From NCBI GenBank assembly GCA_963682055.1, contig OY821744.1, positions 26,140,967 through 26,204,966 on the forward strand: a stretch of DNA of 64,000 nucleotides, in the 5' to 3' direction. Shown in pieces: positions 22,200 to 35,000 of this stretch (position 1 is the stretch's first letter; each line of letters begins with the position of its first letter). Under the pieces are notes generated by a model. It did no database searches, was not told the origin of the DNA, and saw only the letters and a list, made by a program, of their open reading frames with translations. The stretch is from Primula veris (taxonomy: Eukaryota; Streptophyta; Magnoliopsida; Ericales; Primulaceae). Both the position numbers and the translations under genes were made by a program.

Positions 22200-25100
22200 A
22201 TGCAGAGATTAAGTTCAGTGAGTAAATTAAAAGCTGCTTTATTATTATTCACAAAACATAAACCAAATATTGCTGCCTTTTCCACATCTCTACTATTTGA
22301 TGATACTCAGAAACAGGTTTACACCTAATCATTATTGATATTTTATTTTATTTTTACCATTTTTACTGAGCATGTGGAAAGCATTGATATTGACTTTGTG
22401 TTTAGGTATATCATAAATAGATACATGAATGTATAAATAAATACTATGTGTACTTGATTGCTTAAGAATAATTGATGTCACATGTTTGGGATATAGACTT
22501 ATAGTGCTTGTTTGGATTAAATTAAAAAAATAAGCTGGCTTATTTTTTATTAGTAATTCTTGTTCGTTCGGTTTGAAACTTTTAGTAGGTTTTCAATGAA
22601 TATCTTAGGTTTTAAGCTCTACATGCGTATGCACGGAACTTAAATGCAAAAAGTTAAACAAAAACTACTTTGAGCTTAAAAGCTGATTAATTTTAAATTA
22701 CTTTGTAAAGGGTAGCCTAAAAACCAATTTGTTTCGTTGTATGTTGCTTATTTTCATGTACGATCGTATTTGGTTAAATGAGAGACTAAATTCATTGCTA
22801 TATGGATTTGGATCTTTTAGATTTTTGCGAGGAAATGTGGGTTTAAACATCAAATTAAGACATATGACCATTGAACTTTTGCGAATAAGAATAATTTATT
22901 ACAGTAAGACTTGATTTACGATTTTCGTTCTCAGTATTTTATTATTGGTCTTGTGCATAGTACATATTCAGTGTAGCGTTTATAGTTTCATCTTCTAAAC
23001 CTTATTTGGTAAACGAATCTATTCTCAAGTCTTATAAATTTGGTGTAGTCATTGTCTTTGTCTCTCTGCTTTGGACGTTAGGTTTAATTTTTTTCTGAAT
23101 AAACCTTGTCTTGGTATTTGATTTTTCACAGCAATACAATCTTTTACTGAAGCCTGCTTTTCTTTCAATGTGTAACCGAACAAATGATAGACTCTACTAC
23201 TAAGTGTTAGGATTAGATAAGCCAAACAAATGAGATGAAACAAGAGATGAGAAGAGAGCGAATGTATTTACTTAAACTGAATAAGAGTTCAAGATAGAAA
23301 AGAAATACTGACAAAATCGAAGATACAAAATATTATTCGACCCTTGCGGTCCTGCACTAATAGTGATAACTAGTTATTAATAATAATAAGGTATCTAGAT
23401 GACAGTAAGAAGGCTATCGCTTTGAGTTTGAATCAAATAAAACTGCTGAATATAAGGGTTTGTTACGAGTTTCTGAAAAGTGATCATAGTATCCGTTTTA
23501 GGGTTTATTCTCAATTTACATTTATTTATTCTTGCATTAGTCAACAAAGGAGTTGACCATTTAGAGAAATCTGATACCAAACGAGTTACAAAAGAGTTCC
23601 ATCTGGTGGATTTTGAGCAATTATTTCTCTTCATCATTTTTTATGCTTTTATTTCCTAAACTTTTTCTCATCTATACATGAGGCATCGGTATATCAGTCT
23701 GACAGCCTTGGTTGGTAATCCTCGCAGTTTAAAGAGAGCGTGGCACAATTTTCACAAGAACATATTGCCCCTCATGCATCAAAAATCGACGAATCAAATT
23801 ATTTACCAAAGGTTGTAAGGTCAAAATCTTTTATCATGTAAATGTTATAATATTTTCACCAGCTCTATAAACCTACCTGTGTCATCTTATACTATTCATT
23901 CAGGAGGTTAACTTATGGAAATTAATGGGGGATTTTAATCTTCATGGAATCACTGCTCCAGGTGAACATTTCCCCCTTTTTCTTTGGTAAATTAGTAAAG
24001 ACTTGTGATCTTTTGAACTTTTGTATGCCAAGGAGTCATATGGATAAAAAAAAAGTCTGTAAAAGATGAAAAAGAAAATGGTTCTTATGATCACTTAGTG
24101 ACTAATTCCTTCTGCATTTACGTAACTTACATATTTTCTTGTATAGTTTCTTTAGTTCTCACTGTCTTATTGTCCCTGACTACGAGAAAATACACTAAAT
24201 TTTACCTAATTGGTAGCAATTGAACCTTTAATCGTAGATACACCACAATCCGATGGCTGGTAGAATTATACAATACCACATATGGAACTTAGACAGAACC
24301 AACCTGCAAATGCACTTATTAGTCATTAGGTAAATAAACAAGCAGTTATTTGGCTACAAAAGAAGCTAAATGAAGAATATTTGCTCAAGCTAAGAAGGGT
24401 GGCTCTTACCAGAGTATTCCTTATTTTTCACATTTCGCAGTAAATTATTTTTGTCTCATCTGCAGAGGAGTATGGAGGACTTGGGCTTGGTTATATGTAT
24501 CACTGTATAGCAATGGAAGAGATTAGTCGTGCTTCAGGGTCAGTTGGCCTCTCCTATGGAGCCCACTCCAATCTATGCATCAATCAGTTGGTAAATGCGC
24601 TACACCTTATAATGTCTTATTTTTGTCTATTTATTTTACCAAGACTTTGTACTTTTTCTTTAACAATTCCAGGTGAGGAATGGGACTCCTGAACAGAAGC
24701 AAAAGTACTTGCCAAAGGTATTACTTTCTCACTCTGTATAGACTCACTTCCTTTCTCAAAATTGATCAGTACTATAATATAAAATTATAAATTGTTGGGT
24801 TCTCTGTTTTTGGCCCTTCATGTGTAAGATTTTGGTTTTGTACATAAATCATAATTGTATGAATTTGACATATACTTGTTTACCTAAGTAACTTTATCTA
24901 ACCAGACCAAATGGTTTATTAATTTGGAACCTAGTAAATATCAAACTCATAAAATATGCAACTGCAAACAATTATATTAGCATACGCTCTTTAAAAAGTA
25001 GTCAAGTACACTTAGCTCGTTTTAAGGTATCATGCTCTGAAATAAGTTCTAAAGTTTATCTAGTCATGGATCTATAGGTGTATTAATCTTACATCTTTTC

Positions 25101-28100
25101 AACATAATCAAGTTGTGCCTTTCACCTCATGTTTAACTATTTTTAACATTTTAATACAGTTGCTCACTTCAAAAAATTTGACTTCTTTCTCCGCTAAGTA
25201 TGCATCAAAGTAAGTCAGAGCACTAAACTAAGGCTGTGTTTGGTAGAAGGACTTTGCAAAGAGAAAAGAAAATTCTATAGAAAAGAAACCAAAAAGGGAA
25301 AGAAGCAAGTTCCGTTGCTTGTTTGGTCGTGCAAGAAGTTTCCTAAGAAAATAAACTTAATTTTAAGGAAATTGTCCGTTTTTGTTTGATTGGCTAGAAA
25401 AGAACTTAAAAAGTACATACCCAAAAGTTTGCGATTTTTTTTTGTATGCATGTCTACTTACTAAAAACAAGCAAATTCACACCAACTATTAATTTGCTGG
25501 TTTTCTATTTTTTTGCTATAGATACCTAATCTTTTGATTCTTTTGTACTTCTATCTTTTAATTTTTCTTCTTTCTGTACATTTTCTACGTACTTCTTATA
25601 TCGGCTTACAATTTCATCTTATTTGTTTAAAGCTAATCAGCGGGGAGCACATAGGAGCTCTTGCAATGAGTGAACCTAATGGTAGTTAATGATGATTTAT
25701 TTGAACTATTTTTTCCCCAATATGTAGGATTCTATCATTAGCAGGAGATTATTTTGTATTTTTCAGCTGGCTCGGATGTGGTTAGCATGAAATGCAAAGC
25801 AGACCAAGCTGATGGAGGTTACATCTTAAATGGGAACAAGATGTGGTGTACAAATGGTCCAGTTGCCCATACACTGGTAATTTGACCAGATTTATCTAAT
25901 TTATATATTTTTCTGCATTATTTTAACTTGATAGCACATATGACTTAAATAAACTTTAAATCAATTAATGTAATTTGTACCTATGTTAAGTTGATAAGGA
26001 AGGATACATTCATTTCTCTGGCTTGGACATTGGTCCTATACCCATATCTGATGATAATTTTGAGAAAATGGAATGTATTTTCCTTTCAATCATCCCTTTT
26101 TTCACTATTGTTCTTTGCAAAATATACGCTGCTGATTGGACTTCAAAGTCCTTCTAGATTTTCACGAGTCCAGGTAGTACATTTTATCATCTAGTTTGTC
26201 ATTCTGATTACTTCAAGGTTTCCTGAAATTTTATAAATTGGTGTGGTTTGACAGGGAAATTTTCATTTTCCTTTTGGCGGTGTGTTTCCTTTTTCATCTT
26301 TGTTTAATTCTTAATATTGTCATGATTTTGGCAGGTTGTTTATGCGAAAACAGACATCGGTGCCGGTTCTAAAGGAATCACTGCATTTATCATCGAAAAA
26401 GGAATGCCTGGGTAGGTACTTATGTGCCGGTGTAAATTGTAAATTGTGAACCTTACGAATTTTTAATTTTTTTTACCCACTTGATGGTAAAAAAAATTGT
26501 GAAAATTGTTCTTTTACTTAACAAGTGTTACTCTAATTGCATTTTACAGATATTCTATTTTTCACTGAGGTAGTTATTCCTTCCTTTTCCCAAACAATGC
26601 AGATTTAGCACTGCCCAGAAATTAGACAAGCTTGGAATGCGTGGAAGTGATACGTAGGTCTATGTTGCTTTAACTATGACTTCGTTTTAGTTCATATCCG
26701 TTATGTCTAAATGGGAGAGGTCCTGATATTTCAAAGGTTTGACCAAATTGCAGATGTGAGCTTGTCTTTGAAAATTGTTTTGTTCCCAATGAAAATGTCC
26801 TTGGGCAGGTGGGAAAAGGTACCTGCATTTTCTACTTGTTTTAGCTTAATATGCAAACTTTAGTGAAGTATTAGATGTACATAATTTCTATAATTATATG
26901 TAGGTGTATATGTAATGATGTCGGGGCTAGATTTGGAACGGCTTGTGCTAGCAGCTGGGCCTGTCGGATTGATGCAAGCCTGTATGGATGTTGTTCTTCC
27001 GTATATACGACAACGAGAACAATTTGGCCGCCCTATCGGCGAATTCCAGTTTATACAGGTTGGGTTATTACGGGAATTTATTTTCATATGTAAAAAACTT
27101 TTTTTTTTCTCATGGCGTGAATCGGTATATGCAGGGGAAAGTTGCTGATATGTACACCTCGCTACAGTCTTCCAGGTATATAAAACTTTGAATATGAGGT
27201 ATACTTTGCTATACAGTCTTTGAGCTAGCAGCGTTTAGGAATATAGATGCCTATTTGAGGCTGGATGAAATGCTGGGTTTATCCAGCACAAAATTTCAAG
27301 ATTTTGTGTCAGATTAAAAGCATACATTCTTTACTATATACATCTAAGCTGTTAGCTTTGTAGGTGTCTCAACTAAATGCACTCCGCTTTTAAGCAATAA
27401 ATAAAATAAATTGAGAAGAAAAGTTGCAAACTAAATAATTCTTTATTTCTATTTTATTTGTCAACTTTCTGATATTTTAAATCTCGTGTAATCTCAGATC
27501 TTATGTGTATTCCGTTGCAAGAGAATGCGACAATGGGAGAATCGACCCTAAGGTATTCCTCAGTGCCATACTTTCTTCTACTGGTTCTCGTAGCTAACTA
27601 TTGATTTTAATCTATTGCACATGTTGCTTGGTATATATTTGGGTCTCCTGGTACAAGAGTGAACTTAATTGGTATAAATTCATCGTACGTAATAAGGATA
27701 ATTGGGGTTTAAACAAAAATAAGAATGAACTTTATAATGGGTTTGGTTGTATGGTTTCAGGATTGTGCTGGAGTAATACTTTGTGCTGCTGAAAGAGCCA
27801 CTCAAGTTGCTCTTCAGGTCCACCCTATGCCTCTACTAATAAAAATGCTCAATTTTCCATGTTATTTATATTCTGAAGGCATAAAAACAATCTGACCTAA
27901 AAGATAGAAAAATGACTTGGTAATGCATATGAATGATTCATATTTTAAGATTGAACATGTGCAGGCAATACAGTGTTTGGGTGGGAACGGATATGTAAAC
28001 GAGTACCCAACTGGCCGTTTTTTACGAGATGCCAAGTTGTACGAGATTGGTGCTGGAACCAGCGAGATCCGAAGACTGATCATCGGGAGAGAGCTTTTCA

Positions 28101-28111
28101 AGGACCAATGA
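22200..28111 (+). CDS. IVD: Isovaleryl-CoA dehydrogenase, mitochondrial, 15 exons, 411 aa
   Basis: This FAD enzyme oxidises isovaleryl-CoA to 3-methylcrotonyl-CoA in leucine breakdown and passes electrons to ETF in the mitochondrial matrix. Exons: 22200-22316, 23728-23811, 23904-23961, 24466-24590, 24673-24717, 25633-25681, 25767-25876, 26335-26411, 26603-26653, 26754-26818, 26904-27058, 27135-27175, 27498-27552, 27761-27817, 27965-28111. All phases agree; total 1,236 nt. The N-terminus ([17 protein letters not shown]) is basic and amphipathic, fitting a targeting peptide. Acyl-CoA dehydrogenase signatures are clear: [63 protein letters not shown] and [19 protein letters not shown]. Glu272 in [12 protein letters not shown] is at the position of the IVD catalytic base. 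A poly(A) signal AATAAA lies at 28451. Plants also have a close 2-methylbutyryl-CoA dehydrogenase paralogue; the Glu and length (usual about 409 aa) favour IVD. Confidence 0.96.
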
Positions 28112-31100
28112 GACTTGTAGAGAGGGATAACGGCCAAGTGAAACTAATTTTTTTTGGCGGGTTGCCTAGAAGAAAGAAAATTTGTTTTGCCCGTTCAAAG
28201 AAATCCTTGAAAAAATATGGTATACATTTTTTATTTTTTGGAAATTTTTTGCCGTTTGGGTGGGATGCCCAGTCCACTTGGACTGTTCGCATATCCTTTA
28301 AACCGGCCCTGAGTGCCGGTACATAACGCATAAATAAGTGGTTGGTCGATATCTGTATGACTTCTCCTTGCTATGGCTCGAAAGTGGGGTCTAACCATTG
28401 AATTGTCCTCTCTGTCAACGTTTGATTGCAGTAAAATGTCTATCAAGATCAATAAACTACAGTTTGTAATTTATTTTGTTATTTGCCTTATACTTTATAC
28501 CGTGAGGTCTGTGGCAAACAAACAAATGAAGGGCTCGCTTTACATACATTAAGTTTTATATAGCTAAACATGCACATCTATGTGAATCACATAAAATGTG
28601 GAGTATACTAAATATTATACAATATATTGTATATACGTAAGTCAATCAGAAATAGTATACAAGGAAATTAAAATTACATGTCTGTCTGCCCAAAATTGCA
28701 GTTATTTTGCATCGTTGAGTATGTTGATTGTTGAACACTTGAACTTTTACTCATCTGTAGATGGTGCAATAATTTTGAAGAAGGCCAATATGTAATAATT
28801 GGATGTTTGCTTCAAGTCTCTACTGTGTATACCATGACACAAAAAAACGTAAACATGTCCACTGATGCATGACAAAGGTCCCATTTGGAATAATGCGGGC
28901 TTTAACTTGTTCCCATGGTGAAAAACTATTTCCAAAGGAAAAAATATATGTTATAAATAGGTGAAAGCGATCTCTGTGATAGTACTGTGCGGTCAAGTTT
29001 TACTTAACAAGTCGTTATTCTCGATAAGTGAAATACTTAACAAACTTAATTGGAAGAATTCAAACTTGTTTATACAACAGAAGCAGGCAACTGCAACGGA
29101 AATGTGAAACGTGAAAAAAAATGAAAATATTATTAAATTTGCACGTGAACTCATGGGAAGCATAAAGCCGGAAATTGATATTTGAAAGTTAAAACGAGTT
29201 TTCCGGTAATTATGATATACAGTCAAACAAATCCAATCTCAAGTCTGCAAGAATACAACAGGCAAAACTAACCTAAAGGCCAAATGGTACCTAGTTTTCT
29301 CTGTCGCAGATCTTTCATGGACATCTTGTCAAAAAAATGTTTTTTCCTTTGGGAAAAATAACAAGATTCAAAAATCTGTGAAGTGAGTAACCACTCGTTA
29401 AATTCACATCAGCATCTGTACCTGGATTTGTACATCTTGCTTTTTTAATTTTTTCTTCTCACAAAAATGTTTTTTCTTCTCAAATTATTAAAACATTTCT
29501 TGGTATCCATATCTAAAGACCAAAGTTTCTTGGTCAGCTAGAACACATGCTGAGTTTTTCACATAATCTTTCCCATAGTCTGTAAAGCTGTTTTTTCATG
29601 TTCATTGTGGGTTTGAAGTATTAGTAAACAAGGAGTTAACCAAGTAAAGAAATTACTGGATAATATTAAAATCTAAAACAAGACAACTATCAAATATAGA
29701 ATTGCATGAAGAGCAATATATATATATATATATAAGATGGAAAATGCTAACTACTGAAATATTAAACGAAGCAATTGCTAATATACATCGTTTCAACATT
29801 GTGAACTTAAAAGTGTTCTGAACATCACGTACAGGCTTAAACTAGATATTAATACTTCAGTTTATCAATAAATATTCTTTAATCTATGTTGCAATTCTGC
29901 TTTTGAACATAACATTTGTTGTCTTGTTCAATAATTAATTATTTATTGGCTACCTACCAATTCAATTGTTGAATAAGTATAATTTAACATATTTTTGTTT
30001 ATTTTGTGCTACACAAACTTATGTTATCCATGGTAAGAATTATTTTTTCCCATGCTTAATTGATTAAAATATATTTATAAGTACGTGATTTTGTACTGTT
30101 TTGCATCCAATAGTAGCATGAAATTCCCGTCTTAGGGGCGGGGTTGATTCTTCAGGGTATAACCGGGAGTGTTTAATTTTGTGAAATAACTCTAAATATA
30201 CACTTTTATCTTATCATACACTAGTAACTGATTCGGAAATGTTATCCTTTAACTTGTGCTTCTTGATCGAGATAACACAAGTTCTCTGCAAAATTAGATA
30301 GCATATGGATGGGAAACGTTTATCACACCAGACAACTAATATGGCATAACAATTAACATGCCATTTGAGTCGCAACAAAATAGCATATTAGCTTAACAAC
30401 AACGGGATTCTTCTTCAACCTAGCCAAACTCCAGATTGGAGCTGAATCCAGCGATCGAAACTAGGAACTAAGTGGGAGGGGCCAAAATTTTATATAAAAA
30501 ATTTCATACCATATATGAGTATTTTTTTCGAAATATGTGTGGGGGGAAGAACTGCCCTTTCCTGACGAGATCCATAGATTGATCGGTGGAAACGAGCGTA
30601 TTAAGGATCAATTGAGATATATATAGAAATTCAAAATACTGCTACGAACCGCTACAGGCATTACGCATGAGGAGGTCAATTGATATCAGTATGACTGCTC
30701 GTCTGCTCCTAATTCATAAGGCTTAATATTTGTCTGTCTTGAAATAGTCCTCTTTGTGAAGTGACAATATAATTAGAGATTATCTATCTATGTTGATAAA
30801 ATAATCTGTCATTTTTGTGCCATCTATGATCTATCTTCCGCTTTGGTAGTCACAAGTGAACATGTCCATGGGTTTTTGGGGTAAATTCTTAAATATGTTT
30901 AAAACACTTGAAATGACAAAACACTTATTATGGACAAGCAGAAATGTATACATAGTTTTAAAATAGCCCCACTTAGCACATCTACTTGAACTTGCACCAC
31001 ATAAATAGAAATTATTCTAAATACTATTCAATAATTTAGATGTGCACAACTCGTTTAGAAAGATGATTAAAGTATCTCAGAGTTACATATATGATTAAAG

Positions 31101-32034
31101 TATCTTAGAATTACATATATATATATATATGTCCCCCAGTAACAGTGTTCTCTAGCAACTATGTTGAACTGCTAGTGCTACTTGGTGCATATAATGCAAT
31201 AATTTCCGACAAGGCCAATAACTGAAGAAAATCAGATTACTACTACTTTATAAATTGCTACTGAATCAGCATATACTATGACTACTAAATCAAATAATAT
31301 TGAGCACGATAAAGACCTTTAACTCAAGTGGGTTATTTATATACTTCTAGAACAACTTACTACTATGGTCTATGGTGTAGCAACTATTTCTAAAATGAAA
31401 TATCATATTGTTAAAAGATATTTCAAATTTAATCAAAGTTTTGTGGTGAAAAGTGAAAACTAATGATTTAAAAAGCTTGTTTTGAACCTGAAAAAAACTC
31501 TACTCAAAGCTCAAAACCACTGGACGAGCTTAAGCTTTTTACGTTTCTACCGCGTCTCTTGGCAAAATGCTTTCACATATTAAAACACTGGTGAAATACA
31601 CCCACTCAATTCACATCAGCATCTGTTTATGCATCTGTTCATCTGGCATTATTGTTTTTCTCTTATCAATATGAGAATAAATAGCGAATATAAGGAATGT
31701 ACAAATCTAATTTCTTTGTTAGATAAAACCCGTGCAATTGGACGATTGTCGAACTAAAAACAGGATAACAGAAGGCGAGTTCTCAAAATGCACATAAATA
31801 TCATACATACGACATAAATACCAAATGAGAGGTCCCCACTCAGTACAAGTGGTACAATTATTACACAACTTTTGCTGGGGCAAGAAAAAAAAAAGACAAC
31901 AAAAAACGATCATTGAGAACTCGGTTAAAATATCCTCACCCGAGATCAACAATAAAAAGAGTTTTAACAGTAACTACTCATGCAACAACAACAACAACAA
32001 TGACAACAATAGTAACAAACACAGATCGAAAAAC
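28112..32034. other. IVD/ARF4 convergent intergenic region
   Basis: About 0.35 kb after 28111 is probable IVD 3' UTR. The sequence next to 32034 is probable ARF4 3' UTR (CAACAACAACAACAACAATG repeats near 31982). Between them lie TA microsatellites (29718-29733 and 31117-31131) and the dispersed repeat at 30455-30590. No coding gene is supported. Confidence 0.55.
30455..30590 (+). repeat. Dispersed repeat, relative of 7315-7530
   Basis: GTGGGAGGGGCCAAAATTT, then AATTTCATACCATATATGAG, TATTTTTTTCGAAAT and GTGGGGGGAAG follow in the same order as in the minus-strand copy near 7315-7530. No terminal repeats were found. Confidence 0.55.
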
Positions 32035-35000
32035 TCACATCCATATCATATTTGGAGGAGAATCTGGCGGGCCCACGGACGACGATTTTGACACGTCTGC
32101 AGCTGCGGGGGCTTCTTCCAAACAGCTGCTTCGATTGTCATCACTTGTCACACCAATTGTCATTTTCTCAACTTCTTCGTGTGTGTAAATGTGGATCTTA
32201 GAGACAACATTGCAGAACTCGCTACAAATAATTTAAACAAAGATATTAAGTATTATAGCATAGTCAAATGAACACAACAGATTTGATGAAATAATTATTT
32301 AATTACAATTGATTAGGCTTACTTCCATGGGTCATCACCGACAACCATCATATCGTTGTCATTATCGGTATACAGAATCTGCCATCCTTTTTTTTGATCT
32401 CGTAAAAGGCCTTCCATGTTGAAAAGCCTCTCAAGTTCGATCAACAAATCATTGTAGCTATTTAACCTGGAAAGATCAATTGCCCGACCTACCAAACTCC
32501 CTTGTTTGTGTACCTTTTAATAAGCATTTTTGTGTTCAGAGCAAGCATTAATCAAAATATATACTTCAAATAGAAGATAAGTATAAGAAATGAAGTAAAT
32601 GTTATATCTTCTTACCTTTGTACAACTTCTTTTATTGCCATTTTGCGAGTTTGAACCTGAACCCTCAACGGGTAAGGAAAAGCCGAATATTTTACATTCG
32701 TCAACATTTGTACTTGCCACATCATCTTTTCTGTTTCCGAAATCTATCCCTTTCGTAGAAAAACCAGCTGTTTTTCCACTTGGATCCTTTGAGACATTAG
32801 AATTTCCATCTTTATCACCGAGAACCCTATTCAAGATCGGCATCCCAACGAAAGGAACATTCTCGCGTATATAGGTTTTCGTATAAGGAAAGGACATGTT
32901 TCTCACACCCTCTGAGGCGAGAGGGTAAGAGTTACTGTTATGCCCCTGGTACATACCAAACATGTTGGGACCAAGGGCAAAATCAGGTTTTCCCGTGAGT
33001 GACCTCAGGGAACATATTTCTTGACCTTGCAAGACCTTTGAGGACCGAGTGGGTCCCCCAAAGCCAGCGTAGGTGGTTGGGGCGTTCTTAACAAACTCCC
33101 CATTTGGTGAAAGATTTTGATGATGTGCAAAATTGCGTTGCATCTCAAAATCGAGGGTCCGGTTCACCTTATCAAATCTCATGAGAGGTGAAAAGAGACC
33201 GGTATTTTCTTGACCTTGCAAGACCTTAGAGGATCTAAAAGATTCCTCATAGTCTAAGAACCCACGTCCTACCAAAGTAAAAGAAGTAAAATTTAAAATT
33301 ATATCTAAATGCGTAATTAGAGTATGATTAACAAAGTAGCAATGCTGATTAAAAAAAAAAGTAGCAATGCAGTTGTGTCGATAAAAAGGAAAGGTTGACT
33401 ATATTTTTGGAAATGGTGTGTCGGCAATTTCGATCACTACTTTTCATCATTATTTCGTTTTTAATATGTTGTACTTGTGAAAATTAGTAATCTTGAAGGA
33501 AAAAGTACTAAAAATAAGAGATTGCAACTGCACTTCTTATTTATTACTACTAAATCCCACTTCCAGTTTTTTTTATCTAAATCGAACCACTTCGCCCTAA
33601 AACATTTCAAGCTACATACATAAAAATCTTGTAGCAATAGGGACATTTTCTAAGAAACATCAAAATATAAAGCCAAACGGTAGAAATAAATAAGAACTTA
33701 GATTCTTGAAGTGAACCCATCAGTCATCACTGGACTCACAAGTTCACTCCTTATTTTAACACTAAGCCCAGCGTTCAATTCGAGCTCTAAATTTAAAAAG
33801 AAGCACTTAAATCTATTTTTCAAAACATTTCCACTAATTGCTACACAAAATCAATTGGATTATTTTTCTCGAGACAAAAAAATATATTCACGATTCATAT
33901 CATTCAGAAAGTAGTCCTTGACTGAGAAAAGGGCAAACAGTATTCATAGGCCAAGGACTTAAATGCTACAACTATAAAGTGAGGGAGCAGAGTGAGTTCA
34001 AAATACAACTTAAAAAAGAAACGATAATATATTATTAATTATTATTGATAATATGATGGAGGAAGGCGGTACCAGTAGCAAGATGATCTGGAGAGGATGT
34101 TTGGGGACCTGTCCGAAGTTTTTTATGCCTCGGTGGGGAAGAGTGGATAATGCCTAAATGCGGTAAAGAAACAGAATTATCAATTTCCCACGGAGATACT
34201 TGATCTTCATGCTTGTTTGCCATATTCTCATCCCATCTGATCTGTTTGATAATAAAATAAAACACGAAAAGGTTATTAAGGACCTTTTTTGGGGTGTAAA
34301 TTAGACCCTTTTAGCAAGGTAATTAAGGAGAAAATATCAGAAGAAAAAATAAGTTGAAGCTGGGTAAATTGGAGCTTGTTTAGCTGCAGCATTTCAGCAA
34401 AAGAAGCTGGCTTGAGGATTGGGAAGAAAATTGAGTACATGCAGTTTTTGACTACCGGCTTTTCACGCCACAAAATAATTTTTAAGCTGGCCAACCAAGG
34501 AACTGCTATAAACACATAAGCTGAGTTCAAAAACTACAGCCAAACGAACCAAGCTAAAATTTGACATTAGACACTTTTTCTTTGTTGAACATGCATGGAA
34601 TATAAAAAGAAAATGACTAATTTCATGCAGTTAATAAGCCAAATTTCCTCTCAAGTTCCTCGTAACTTCATACCAAGAAATAATTGTGCAAACTGCGAAC
34701 CATACCACATAATAGTAAAAAAGTAACAGCTAACAGTTTTTATCAGAGTCATAAACTAATGTGAAAACAAGCATGATCTGCCAATAGCAATTTGACAACT
34801 TATTTACAATCATAAGGAATACATGCTCTAAACAAAGATTGGGAAAACACACAGAATGCAAGATATAATTTAACTTCCTTTGTCCGATGCACCCCAAAAA
34901 AATAAACTTCCCAAGTAATTTACCTTCAAGCATCTCCATTTTGAATGGGGCCACCTATAGGGATCGAGATCACATATTGCAGTTACTACGCCACTGCACC

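Noticed and set aside
22498..22725. Possible MITE in IVD intron 1
   Set aside because: GCTTGTTTGGATT-like start is suggestive, but no convincing inverted end or target duplication was found.
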